Shown here in pieces: positions 1 to 8,404 of a stretch of 64,000 bases of DNA. The notes below the pieces were generated by a model. The model was not told the origin of the DNA. It saw only the letters and a program-made list of their open reading frames with translations, and did no database searches. Location: assembly GCF_003762835.1 (NCBI RefSeq), contig NZ_RJWA01000001.1:1-64000 (forward strand), in the 5' to 3' direction. This DNA is from Micromonospora sp. HM5-17. GTDB lineage: Bacteria; Actinomycetota; Actinomycetes; Mycobacteriales; Micromonosporaceae. The translations under genes were made by a program, and so were the position numbers. Position 1 is the stretch's first letter. Each line of letters opens with the position of its first letter.

Positions 1-249
1 AGCGACGATCTGCTGACCGGCGCCGACGCGGAACGTGCCGCGCTCGGCTACCCGGCCGGCCTGGAGGTCAACCCGAAGCGCCGGATCGACGAACGCGTGC
101 TGTGGCTCGGGGATCGCGAGTGCGACATCATCGACCAGTCGAGCCGGGTGGCCGACTACGTCATCACCTTTGAGGAGACGCTGGAACGCGCGTTAGGCTC
201 GGACGAATCACTGGAGTTGATCCAGCAGATCGCCAAGGAGATGACGTGA
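1..249 (+). CDS. HTH regulator C-terminus (DUF5753-like), partial
   Basis: Open frame entering from the left edge with 82 codons before TGA. The visible part ends in a helix (ESLELIQQIAKEM) typical of the C-terminus of XRE-type regulators carrying a DUF5753 domain. The stop overlaps the GTG of the next gene (GTGA), so the two are translationally coupled. Pairing of an XRE/DUF5753 regulator with a small DUF397 protein is a recurrent actinomycete arrangement (bld/whi-type regulator pairs), and this is the main reason for the call. The DNA-binding domain lies outside the window, so the assignment is inferred. Confidence 0.5.
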   Translation, partial: SDDLLTGADAERAALGYPAGLEVNPKRRIDERVLWLGDRECDIIDQSSRVADYVITFEETLERALGSDESLELIQQIAKEMT

Positions 250-443
250 CCCCCAACGAGCGCACCCCTGAGCGGGACTGGTTCAAGTCGAGCCGCAGCT
301 CCAACAACGCTGCCTGCGTCGAGGTGCGGTTTATGGGCGAGGCTGTGGCCGTACGCGACTCAAAGGACCGCGGCGGGCCGGTCCTGGACTTCACCAGCCA
401 GGCATGGTCGGAGTTCATCGCCTCCCTTCGGGCCGACCGCTGA
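246..443 (+). CDS. DUF397 domain protein
   Basis: 65-residue protein with the DUF397 pattern: W-x-KSSRSS near residues 12-18, then a conserved Cys and V-E-V (ACVEVRF), VAVRDSKD, and a C-terminal F-T-x-x-A-W-x-x-F-I motif. Such proteins are small partners, proposed to be antagonists, of XRE/DUF5753 regulators in actinomycetes. The GTG start overlaps the upstream stop. Full length for the family and intact. Its regulatory target cannot be read from the sequence. Confidence 0.88.
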   Translation: MTPNERTPERDWFKSSRSSNNAACVEVRFMGEAVAVRDSKDRGGPVLDFTSQAWSEFIASLRADR

Positions 444-599
444 GCGGTCGGTTGAACGCGAAGACCACGAGGACCCTGCTCTAGCAGCGGGGGAAGGGGG
501 ACCTGGCCACCCCGCCACATCACCGCCGGCCGCGTTGGGCAGGACGTTGAACAGGTCCCACGAGATGGCCCAGCGAACCGCCGGGATTCCGTCGGCGGC

Positions 600-2279
600 G
601 GATCACCCCCGCGTGCGCGGGGAGCAGTTGGGCTGGTTCGGCTTGGGCTCTTCGGGGTCGGGGATCACCCCCGCGTGCGCGGGGAGCAGTCTGCGCTTGC
701 AGGATGTGGGCGAGCGCGGTCCCGGGATCACCCCCGCGTGCGCGGGGAGCAGATCGACTCTGCTGCTTTCCGCTCAGGGCAGCAGGGATCACCCCCGCGT
801 GCGCGGGGAGCAGCCCGCCCGGGGAGTCCCGGACGGGGCGTTGTTGGGATCACCCCCGCGTGCGCGGGGAGCAGGGCCCTGGCCGCCGCGACCGCCGAGC
901 TCGACGGCGGATCACCCCCGCGTGCGCGGGGAGCAGTCGCGCGCCCAAAGGCGCGCGCGTGCACACGCGGGATCACCCCCGCGTGCGCGGGGAGCAGCTT
1001 AAGGCTGGCTGAGACGTTCGCGGCGGTTGGGGATCACCCCCGCGTGCGCGGGGAGCAGTGTCTCCCGACGCCAGAGTCAGACTGGCGAAAGGGATCACCC
1101 CCGCGTGCGCGGGGAGCAGGCGTTGGACAGGACCGCCCTGGACGCCACCGCGGGATCACCCCCGCGTGCGCGGGGAGCAGTACCCGCCAAATCAGAGACC
1201 GTGGCGGTGTGGGGGATCACCCCCGCGTGCGCGGGGAGCAGAGGCCCCGGTCGCGCCAGCGCGGATGCTCGTAGGGATCACCCCCGCGTGCGCGGGGAGC
1301 AGGACGCAGACACCGGCGTCTGGCTGCGGGCCAGGGGATCACCCCCGCGTGCGCGGGGAGCAGATCTCCTGCTGGCCATTCTTCCGCAGCGCGTAGGGAT
1401 CACCCCCGCGTGCGCGGGGAGCAGGGTCAGATGGGCCATGGGCAGGCATGGTACACGGGATCACCCCCGCGTGCGCGGGGAGCAGGGAACTCGATCTGCT
1501 TGTCAACGCCGAGCTGAAGGATCACCCCCGCGTGCGCGGGGAGCAGCCGTGAAGATGCCGGTGGGCTGGCCGGAGCCGGGGATCACCCCCGCGTGCGCGG
1601 GGAGCAGGAACTGACCGAGGTCAGCGACGACACGCCGACGGGATCACCCCCGCGTGCGCGGGGAGCAGACTACATCAAATTTTTTCGCGACGGGAGCATG
1701 CGGATCACCCCCGCGTGCGCGGGGAGCAGCTAACAGTTCCTCGGAATCCTACTGGCGCAAGGGGATCACCCCCGCGTGCGCGGGGAGCAGTTGCCGCCGG
1801 TCACCCTCATCGCCAACGCCGCGGGATCACCCCCGCGTGCGCGGGGAGCAGAGGATCTCGTCGATGTTGTCGTCGGCGAAATCGGGATCACCCCCGCGTG
1901 CGCGGGGAGCAGAGCACACCGAGGCGGTGACCCGATGAGCCAGTGGGGATCACCCCCGCGTGCGCGGGGAGCAGCTCAATGATGCGCATCTCGGGCGTTG
2001 CAACCCGGGATCACCCCCGCGTGCGCGGGGAGCAGCAGCTCAGCAACCAGGGTGTCAGTTGTCGGAAAGGATCACCCCCGCGTGCGCGGGGAGCAGCGGC
2101 GCGCCCGCTCGTCGCGGACGGTGTTGTCGGGATCACCCCCGCGTGCGCGGGGAGCAGACCCGAGACGAATGGGTGAGGCTACAGCGGATAGGATCACCCC
2201 CGCGTGCGCGGGGAGCAGACCCTGCGACAGATCGCCGAGGAGGCCGCGCCGGGATCACCCCCGCGTGCGCGGGGAGCAG
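600..2279 (-). CRISPR. Type I-E-like CRISPR array, 28 repeats, 27 spacers
   Basis: Twenty-eight copies of a 28-bp repeat begin at 600, 662, 725, 786, 847, 909, 970, then every 61 bp from 1031 to 1885, then 1947, 2008, 2069, 2130, 2191 and 2252. All appear identical by eye. The repeat contains the hairpin CCCCGCG-TGCG-CGGGG. Read on the minus strand it starts CTGCTCCCCGCGCACG and ends GGGGTGATCC, the pattern of actinobacterial type I-E repeats, so crRNA is expected to be transcribed leftwards. Spacers are mostly 33 nt, with a few of 34-35 nt. No degenerate terminal repeat is seen. No cas gene lies in the window, so the array is an orphan here or its cas operon lies to the left. Confidence 0.97.
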
Positions 2280-2370
2280 ACTTCTTGACCTGCGGCGTTA
2301 AAGATCAACTCGCCGGTTTTCCTTCACTTGCCGCCTCAAGATCACTCTCCTCGACCGTCGGATGAGGACC
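2280..2370 (-). promoter_or_regulatory. CRISPR leader
   Basis: Sequence adjoining the repeat at 2252-2279 on the side expected for the leader (5' on the minus strand). It is less GC-rich than its surroundings. Read on the minus strand it ends ...TTAACGCCGCAGGTCAAG directly against the first repeat, resembling the conserved 3' end of I-E leaders. The heptamer AAGATCA (plus strand) occurs twice, at 2301-2307 and 2338-2344. The outer boundary is approximate and no -10/-35 is assigned. Confidence 0.6.
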
Positions 2371-2459
2371 GATGCCCGGGGTTCACCCTGGCAGGCATGC
2401 CTGTGCAGGCGCAAGAGGACCCGACCCCCGTCAGGGCGTCGATGTGGCTGGGGTGCTGG

Positions 2460-2725
2460 TCAGAGACCGAGGACGGTCAGGGCGGCCGGGAGGGTGGGTG
2501 CGGTGGCGAGGTGGTGTGCCTGGTGGTGGTCTCGGAGCCAGATCTGGTAGGCGCCGGCTGTGTAGTGGGCGGCGACGGACCTGGCTCGGCGGAGAGCGGC
2601 GCCGCCGTCGCGGCGGGACCGTGGTCGTAGCCGACGGTCCCACCGGAGCAGACGACGCGCACCGAACGGCTCAGCCGGAGCCGATTCAGGACGGCAACCC
2701 GGTCCGGAAAGACGACCCGCCCGCG
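2460..2725 (-). pseudogene. Unrecognised C-terminal gene fragment
   Basis: Minus-strand open frame of about 88 codons without a convincing start. It ends ...AHYTAGAYQIWLRDHH... LPAALTVLGL and stops at 2460-2462. The last 45 residues have protein-like composition, unlike the low-complexity alternatives in the other frames. An alternative minus frame starts with a GTG overlapping the stop of the pseudo-mycosin gene (2759-2761) but soon becomes a Pro/Thr-rich run. I read the stretch as the decayed 3' end of a gene, possibly left by a mobile element, between the CRISPR leader and the type VII operon. Family not recognised. Confidence 0.25.
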
Positions 2726-2757
2726 GTCAGCAGGATCTCGGTCGGCTTCCCGCCCGC

Positions 2758-4194
2758 TCACCGGCCCGGCGGATGCGCCCCCGACTTCGACACCGGTCGG
2801 CCGGACGCGCTCACCGGCGCATCCCAGAACGGGTCGTCGTCGGCCACCCGGGCGCGGGCCCGCCGCGCCTGCCTACTGAGCTGGCGGCGGGCGACGGAGT
2901 CGGCCAGGACACGGGCCGGGCGGCGGAGCAGGTACGGCGCGACCAGGAGCACCGCCAGAGCGACCGCGATTCCGAGCAGCACCTGGCTGAGCGTCCCGAG
3001 ACGGTTGGCCGGTGCCACGGCGGCAGCGTCCACCCCGACCCCCGCGGGCAGCGGCGTGGTGACCGCGGCGACCGGGTCGACGGTGCCGTCCCTGACCGTC
3101 GCGAGCACCTGCCGGGTCACCTCGGCGGCGCGTAGTTCGGGATGGGCCGACCGGAGCAGGGCGACCGTGCCGGCCACGAACGCGGCCGCGTACTCGGCAC
3201 CGCTGCCGGGTCGACCGATGCTCGCCACGCCGACGCCGGGAGCCAGCAGGTCCACCGCGTCGCCCGGGTGGTTTTCGGCCGGCTGCCGGTCCGGCCCGAT
3301 CGCGCCGACGCGGAGCAGGCCGTCCGCCCGAGCAGCCCCGGCCGACGCGGGCAACACCACGATCACGTCGTGCCCGAGCGCGGCGCTGACCGCGGCCCGC
3401 ACCGCCGGGTTCTCGGCGTCGACGTCGGCACCGACCAGGATGACCTGGACGCCGGACGCGACGGCGACATCGATGCCGGTCGCCGCGAGGCGAGACGAGA
3501 GCCTGCCGGAGCCGGCCTTGACGGGTACGACCCGGGCCCCGGGTGCCACCCCGAAGCTCTCACCCCCGGCGCCGTCGTCACCGGCGACGATGCCGGCCAG
3601 CGCGGTTCCGGAGCCGCCGCAGCCGGTGTCGCCACGGCCGGAACCGCGGACCAGGTCGACGCCGACCGCGACCCGGCCGGCGAGTTCGGGAGTCGCGCCG
3701 TCCACGCCGGAGCCGACGATCCCGACCTTGACTCCTGACCCGTTCGCCACCGTCCAGGCCCGGCTCGGCGTCAGGAGCGCCTGCCCCCAGAACGCCTCCG
3801 GGCCGCCGGGCTGACGCTCGCAGGTCGACGCCGTCGTGCCACTCGCCGGCAGCGGGCCGTGGCGCACCTCGGCGCCGACCGCGTCCCACGGCAGGACGAG
3901 GTGCCAGCCCGCGCGCAGCCGGGTCGGGTCCGACAGCCGGCCGCCGTCGGGCTGGACCCGCCCCGAGTTGAGTTCGAAGATCTCGCCGGCCCGGCCCGGG
4001 TCGCCCAGGAAGCGGGCCGCGATCTCCCACAGGTTCTCCGGCTTGCCCTGGTAGGAGTCGGCCACCGTGTAATACAACTGGTTCACCGCGCCATCCGCGG
4101 GTGGCGCGGCCCGGACGGGGAGCGGCGATCCGACGGTCACCGTGGCCGCCAGCACCGCCGCGAGCACCGCGCCGCGCAGGGTCATCCTCCGCAT
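2758..4194 (-). CDS. Mycosin-like S8 pseudoprotease, type VII associated
   Basis: 478-residue protein with an N-terminal signal sequence (about 1-30), a LysM-like segment (about 40-105), a subtilisin/mycosin fold and a C-terminal membrane helix (about 405-425) followed by a basic tail, the topology of ESX mycosins (MycP). Every catalytic position is altered. The Asp motif reads VGIVGSGVD where I-D-(T/S)-G is expected (about 160). The His motif reads GGSGTALAGIVAG, with Ser for His (about 196). The Ser motif reads GSGAEYAAAFVAG, with Glu in place of the GTS serine (about 333). The surrounding glycines and helices are kept, so this looks like a maintained pseudoenzyme. The ATG at 4194 follows GAGGG and lies 5 bp after the preceding stop. 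Last clear gene of the operon. Confidence 0.85.
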   Translation of the reverse strand: MRRMTLRGAVLAAVLAATVTVGSPLPVRAAPPADGAVNQLYYTVADSYQGKPENLWEIAARFLGDPGRAGEIFELNSGRVQPDGGRLSDPTRLRAGWHLVLPWDAVGAEVRHGPLPASGTTASTCERQPGGPEAFWGQALLTPSRAWTVANGSGVKVGIVGSGVDGATPELAGRVAVGVDLVRGSGRGDTGCGGSGTALAGIVAGDDGAGGESFGVAPGARVVPVKAGSGRLSSRLAATGIDVAVASGVQVILVGADVDAENPAVRAAVSAALGHDVIVVLPASAGAARADGLLRVGAIGPDRQPAENHPGDAVDLLAPGVGVASIGRPGSGAEYAAAFVAGTVALLRSAHPELRAAEVTRQVLATVRDGTVDPVAAVTTPLPAGVGVDAAAVAPANRLGTLSQVLLGIAVALAVLLVAPYLLRRPARVLADSVARRQLSRQARRARARVADDDPFWDAPVSASGRPVSKSGAHPPGR

Positions 4195-4199
4195 CGCCC

Positions 4200-5864
4200 T
4201 CACCACTCGGACTTCTCGACGAGGGCCCACTCGTGGTCGTCGTTGGCCTGGCAGGGGGCGAGCGCGAGTCGGGCGTCGCGGCCGCCGTCGCCCCGGCCCG
4301 GCACGTCGAGGCACATGTTGGACGCCGTGTTGCGCAGCCAGTAGTACTGGAGGCCCTTGGAGCTCTTCTTCGGCTCCAGCCGGAAGTACTGGTTGTCCCG
4401 GTCGAAGCAGCCCGTCTCGTTGAGCCCGGTGCCCGCCGCCACCGCCTCGAGGCCGGGCGGGTCGATGCAGAACTTGTCGTCGATGTTGCGGATCCAGTAG
4501 AGCTGGTTGCCGGTTCCGTCGACGGCGCGCGGCTCGAACCACCACTCCTGGTTGTCCTCGATGTTCTTCGCGCACGGGAACTGGTTCACCGGGCCGTCCC
4601 GGTCGCCCGCCCCGTGGCCGGGCACGTCGACACACATCTTGGTGACCAGGTTGACGATGAAGTACGGCCCGTAGCGGTCGGCGGAGCGGTCAGCCCCCTT
4701 GATCGCGGGCTGGTTGTCCCGGGTCTTGGGCTTCGAGGTCGTCTGCCTCGACTTCGGCGAGGAGGACGAGGGGGAGGTGGTGGGCGGGGTGAGCACCGGT
4801 GCCTGCAGCCGGGGGTCCTTGCTGTACTCGGCTTCCGCCCGGGTCACCGCCTCGGCGAGCGCGGTCACCGGGGCCGCCTCGTCACCGCGGGCGAAGGCGG
4901 CTAGGGCCGGGCCGTACTGGCCGCCGGCCTGCTTGATCAGCTTGCACATGGTGCGGCCGAGTTCCGGGATCGCCACGGCGGGGTCCCACGGCGACTTGGT
5001 GGCGGCCGACGTCGCGTGGGCCGACCATACCGCCGGGGTGAACTGGGCGATGCCCTGCTCGCCGGCGGGCCCGAGCCGGTCCGGGTCGAACCCGGAGGTC
5101 ACCATGATCTGCGCCGCGACCCGGGCGGGCGGCATGTCGGCACAGATCTTCCCGGCGGCGACGACCGCTTTCACGTACGGGGTGGGCACCGGCACCACGG
5201 CGCCAGCGGGCGAGGGCGTGGCGGCGGGTGCCGACGACGTCGGGCCGCTGGCGAACGCCGGCTGGAGGGCGTACCAGCTCGCGTACCGCTCCACGGTGTT
5301 GACATAGTCCTGAACGTCGCCGGGAACCCCGCCGGCCATGATCACCTGGCGCATGTCCCGCCGGTACGCCGCCAGCGCGATGCGCCACGGGTCCTCGTCG
5401 AGGTGCACGGCCCGCGCCTGCCCGACGAGCCGGCACATCAGCCGCGCGAGGGCGGTGATGGCGGCCCTGCGGTCGGTCGGCTGGGCACCGGGCCACGGCA
5501 CGTTGTCCTGCCACTGCGCGGGGGTCAGCGCGGCCACCCCGACCGCGCCGTTCTCACGCATCTCGGGGACCGGCTGGTTGCCGAACCCCGACGCGACCAT
5601 GATCTGGCCGGCGAGCCGGGCCGGGGTGAGCGCGGGGCAGGAGGACGCCGCGCTGACGAGGGTCCGCACGTCCGACGCGGGGATCCGGTCGCCCTCCAGC
5701 GGCTCGGCGGCGCTGGCCGCCCGCCGGGCCACCAGGCCGCCGGCACCGCTCAGGATGGCGAGCGCCAGCACGACCCCCAACGCCACCGGACGGGCCGGTC
5801 GCGGTCGCGGCACACGGAACCCCTTCCGCTCGGTGGCACTCTGTTTCTCGCCGCGGGTGAGCAC
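4200..5864 (-). CDS. Secreted degenerate transglycosylase with ricin-type lectin
   Basis: 554 residues with a basic N-terminus, then a membrane/signal helix (about 22-45). Two tandem lysozyme-like modules follow (about 75-200 and 240-330). Module 2 has SGFDPDRLGPAGEQGIAQF, the soluble-lytic-transglycosylase pattern, but the catalytic Glu position (E-S-G-F) is Thr; module 1 has Ala there. A Ser/Thr/Pro/Lys linker leads to a C-terminal ricin-B beta-trefoil (about 400-554) with paired cysteines and three repeats ending in NQEWWF, NQYFRL and DHEWAL. The likely role is non-catalytic cell-wall or glycan binding at the secretion site. GTG start at 5864 preceded by GGAAGG. Located between an unknown gene and the pseudo-mycosin, same operon. 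Confidence 0.75.
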   Translation of the reverse strand: MLTRGEKQSATERKGFRVPRPRPARPVALGVVLALAILSGAGGLVARRAASAAEPLEGDRIPASDVRTLVSAASSCPALTPARLAGQIMVASGFGNQPVPEMRENGAVGVAALTPAQWQDNVPWPGAQPTDRRAAITALARLMCRLVGQARAVHLDEDPWRIALAAYRRDMRQVIMAGGVPGDVQDYVNTVERYASWYALQPAFASGPTSSAPAATPSPAGAVVPVPTPYVKAVVAAGKICADMPPARVAAQIMVTSGFDPDRLGPAGEQGIAQFTPAVWSAHATSAATKSPWDPAVAIPELGRTMCKLIKQAGGQYGPALAAFARGDEAAPVTALAEAVTRAEAEYSKDPRLQAPVLTPPTTSPSSSSPKSRQTTSKPKTRDNQPAIKGADRSADRYGPYFIVNLVTKMCVDVPGHGAGDRDGPVNQFPCAKNIEDNQEWWFEPRAVDGTGNQLYWIRNIDDKFCIDPPGLEAVAAGTGLNETGCFDRDNQYFRLEPKKSSKGLQYYWLRNTASNMCLDVPGRGDGGRDARLALAPCQANDDHEWALVEKSEW

Positions 5865-5880
5865 GGCCGTGTTCCTTCCG

Positions 5881-6525
5881 TCAGTTGCCGGAGAGCTGCC
5901 CGAGCAGCTCGTCCTCGGTCGGGATGTCCACGTTGTCGGTCCAGCGCAGGGTGCTGACGACCGCGTCGAAGAGCAGGACGATGGCCTGCACCGGCTCGGC
6001 GTCGACATCGCCGTCGCTCAGCACGGTGAAGGTCAACACTCCCCAGACGCCGGGCGCGTCCGGCGCCGCCACGTAGTAGTTGACCCGTACGGCCGGCGCC
6101 GTGCGCTTGATCGGGCGGCTGTCGACGACCTGGCGGATCCGGACGGCCGGGCAGCCGCCGATCTCCAGTGCCATCCCGTCGGGGCCGGCGTCGGCGAGGA
6201 GCGCGTCCAGCACGAGCTTCGGGTCCTGGGGCGAGTCGACGTCCTCGATCACCGACAGCAGGAGCGTGCCGGGCAGTCGCATCCCGTGCATCTCCCGCAC
6301 CGGCAGCACCACCGCCCGGGCACCCTGCTGTTCGGCCTCGTCGGTCGCCTCGGTGAGTTCCCGACGCAGCATCCGCCGCCACGGTCCGGCCTTGTCCCGG
6401 GGCAGCGTGTCCGGCAGGGCGTGCCGGACGATCGCGTCGATGGTTCGTTCGCGGACCCGGCGGAACTCGGGCGTGGTGGGGATGTGTACCCAGCCGTCGG
6501 GGATGATGAGCCCGAAATCGATCAT
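5881..6525 (-). CDS. Hypothetical type VII-associated protein
   Basis: 214 residues, no signal peptide or membrane helix. Begins MIDFGLIIPDGWVHIPTT and contains an amphipathic helical region (about 20-75) followed by alternating beta-type segments. Composition suggests a cytosolic alpha/beta protein; I do not recognise the family. The ATG overlaps the stop of the preceding gene (ATGA at 6522-6525), so it is co-translated with its neighbour. Its fixed place between the coiled-coil export candidate and the secreted lectin protein suggests a chaperone or assembly function (EspG-like by position only, not by sequence). Confidence 0.7.
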   Translation of the reverse strand: MIDFGLIIPDGWVHIPTTPEFRRVRERTIDAIVRHALPDTLPRDKAGPWRRMLRRELTEATDEAEQQGARAVVLPVREMHGMRLPGTLLLSVIEDVDSPQDPKLVLDALLADAGPDGMALEIGGCPAVRIRQVVDSRPIKRTAPAVRVNYYVAAPDAPGVWGVLTFTVLSDGDVDAEPVQAIVLLFDAVVSTLRWTDNVDIPTEDELLGQLSGN

Positions 6526-7220
6526 CAGGATTCCTGCCTGGCCGCCGGTACGAACCGTAGGGGTGCCAGGTCGCCCCCCGGCTCGGCACCGAACTGGTTG
6601 GCGATCATGTGCATCACCGCCTCGACTCCGGGGCCGATCACCGCCAGCTGGTCCACACCGGTGACGCGCGTCGTCAGCAGGACGTCGACGTCACCCGTCG
6701 GTGCCTCCAGGCGCAGCGCGGCGGTGACCCGGCCGTGCAGGCCCTCGCCCTCCGACTGGGCCAGCGCGAGCACCCACACGCCGTCACCGTGGTCCGTGGT
6801 GACGTACTCGACGTGCGGCTCCCGTACGTCGTCGGGGAAGCCCTCCGCGCCGACCAGGTCCATCAGGTAGGCCGAGTCGCCGGGACGGGCCTCGCGGAAC
6901 TCGGCCAGGACCAGCAGCGGAAGCCAGCGCGCCTCGTCGCCGAGGAAGCCGGCGCCCCAGATCAGGCGGCAGTTCCGGGGCAGGCTGTCGGCGCGCTCCA
7001 GCAGGTCACGCGCCACCGCCGCGCCCATCTCGCCGGTGCTGAATGGGAACTCCTCCGCGGCGTCGGCGGGCCAGGCGGCGCGGGCGGCGGCCACCTTGTC
7101 GCCCACCCAGGCGTCCAGCCGCTCCGCCACGGATCCGGCCCAGGCGCTCCGCTCCGCGGCGTCGCTTCCGGCCGCCGGTACCCAGTCCCAGTACCAGGCC
7201 ACCTCGAGGTCGGTCCTCAT
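6525..7220 (-). CDS. Hypothetical type VII-associated protein
   Basis: 231 residues beginning MRTDLEVAWYWDWVPAAG. Soluble alpha/beta composition without signal peptide, membrane helices or recognisable enzyme motif. The start at 7220 is chosen because the ATG overlaps the stop of the preceding gene (ATGA); a longer in-frame reading upstream has no Shine-Dalgarno support. The stop likewise overlaps the next start. Strict four-base coupling on both sides ties it to the secretion operon. Function unknown; a cargo-specific chaperone is one possibility. Confidence 0.7.
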   Translation of the reverse strand: MRTDLEVAWYWDWVPAAGSDAAERSAWAGSVAERLDAWVGDKVAAARAAWPADAAEEFPFSTGEMGAAVARDLLERADSLPRNCRLIWGAGFLGDEARWLPLLVLAEFREARPGDSAYLMDLVGAEGFPDDVREPHVEYVTTDHGDGVWVLALAQSEGEGLHGRVTAALRLEAPTGDVDVLLTTRVTGVDQLAVIGPGVEAVMHMIANQFGAEPGGDLAPLRFVPAARQES

Positions 7221-8404
7221 CAGACGCCCTCGAGTGCCTCGTGCTGGGTCGCCTGCATACCCGCGATGATCAACCCGGCGCCGAGGTTGAACAGTTGGTT
7301 CAGCCCGCCCCACGAGGCGAATATCCACCTCAGACCGCTCGCCGTGTGGCCGAAGAAGTTGCCGAGGGCGGAGATGCCGCTCAGGAAGCCCAGGTCCTTG
7401 AAGACGTTCGTGCCGAAGAGCTGACTGAACCAGCTCTTCCCCACGTCGAAGAAGCCGGGCCGGGGCGCGCCGATCGCCGGCGGCCGGCTGAGGTCGAACA
7501 GCTCGATGACCTGCCCGCCCGGCCGGAAGTCCGGGTTGATCTTGAGGTGGGGGAACGTCTTCAGGAGTTTGGTGAACGCGTTGATCTGCTTGCCGAAGGC
7601 ACCGAAGGCCGCACCCAGTCCGGCGAAGCCGAGTCCGACGGCGTCGAGTACGACGCTGAGCACGCTGCCGTCACCGCCGGCCAGCAACACACTGTCGGCT
7701 ATCAGCAGGACGGCCCCGGCGACGGCGCCGGCTATCGCGAGGACGTTCAGCCCGGGAATCAGGAAGGCCAGCGCGGTCAGGACCATGGCGATGATCCCGA
7801 ATGCCTCGCTGATCTTCTTGAAGACGGCCATGACCCGCCAGTTGATCTTGTCGGTCAGCCCGTCGTCGTACCTCTTGCAGTTCACCGCGTCGCCGAACCG
7901 CTTGCCGGCCACGTCCAAGGCGTCCAGCGCGCGCGTCAGCCGGTTCTTCGCCGCGGTGATCTGCGCGTTCGCGGCGTCCTGCGCCCGCCGTTTGTCGTCG
8001 CCCTTCTGCTCCTCCTCCGGCGGGATCGTGCCGTCCGGGCCCGGCTGCGGGTCCGGCATGGCGTTCGCCCGGGTCAGGGAGGCGTTGCCCTCCTCCTCGT
8101 CCCGGGTGGCCGCGTTCACCTCGTCGATCGCGTGCGCCAGCTCCGGCTCGTACTTCTTGATCTCGGTGGCGACGTCCCGATAGCGCACCGCGGCCTTGCT
8201 GAGCTTGTCCTTGAGGTCCTCGGCGTCCTTCTTGAGCGGCACGACCCACTGACCCCGCAGGCCCTCCTCGCCAGCGTCGACGATCTTCTGAAGCCTGGTC
8301 ACCGCGTCGTCGATGGTCGCCGAGATGTGCTCGTAGCGCTTCCGCGCGGCCTCGATCTGGGTCAGGTCGGCGGCCCTGAGGGTGGCGAGCCGGTCGTCGC
8401 TCAC
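7220..8404 (-). CDS. Large coiled-coil protein with hydrophobic core, putative T7SS effector
   Basis: 394 residues. The N-terminal third (about 1-190) is a long charged helical/coiled-coil region of the size of a WXG/LXG domain, with an acidic Pro-rich insert (about 115-140). Then comes a strongly hydrophobic stretch (about 195-265: IIAMVLTALAFLIPGLNVL and AIAGAVAGAVLLIADSVLL), resembling glycine-zipper or membrane-inserting segments. The C-terminal 130 residues contain several aromatic helices. A GTG start overlaps the stop of the small WXG100 gene (GTGA). The order WXG100 gene, then long helical protein, then two small soluble proteins resembles effector-chaperone cassettes of type VII systems. 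A pore-forming or membrane-active cargo is plausible but unproven. Confidence 0.7.
   Translation of the reverse strand: MSDDRLATLRAADLTQIEAARKRYEHISATIDDAVTRLQKIVDAGEEGLRGQWVVPLKKDAEDLKDKLSKAAVRYRDVATEIKKYEPELAHAIDEVNAATRDEEEGNASLTRANAMPDPQPGPDGTIPPEEEQKGDDKRRAQDAANAQITAAKNRLTRALDALDVAGKRFGDAVNCKRYDDGLTDKINWRVMAVFKKISEAFGIIAMVLTALAFLIPGLNVLAIAGAVAGAVLLIADSVLLAGGDGSVLSVVLDAVGLGFAGLGAAFGAFGKQINAFTKLLKTFPHLKINPDFRPGGQVIELFDLSRPPAIGAPRPGFFDVGKSWFSQLFGTNVFKDLGFLSGISALGNFFGHTASGLRWIFASWGGLNQLFNLGAGLIIAGMQATQHEALEGV

Noticed and set aside
535-2301. Several plus-strand frames of 60-200 codons with repeating ITPACAGS, DHPRVRGEQ or GSPPRARGA
   Set aside because: They are translations of the CRISPR repeats, whose 61-bp period keeps rotating through the frames; no real gene.
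2372-3814. 480-codon plus-strand frame across the mycosin-like gene
   Set aside because: Antisense of a clear coding frame, Arg/Ala/Thr/Pro-rich, typical GC-driven shadow.
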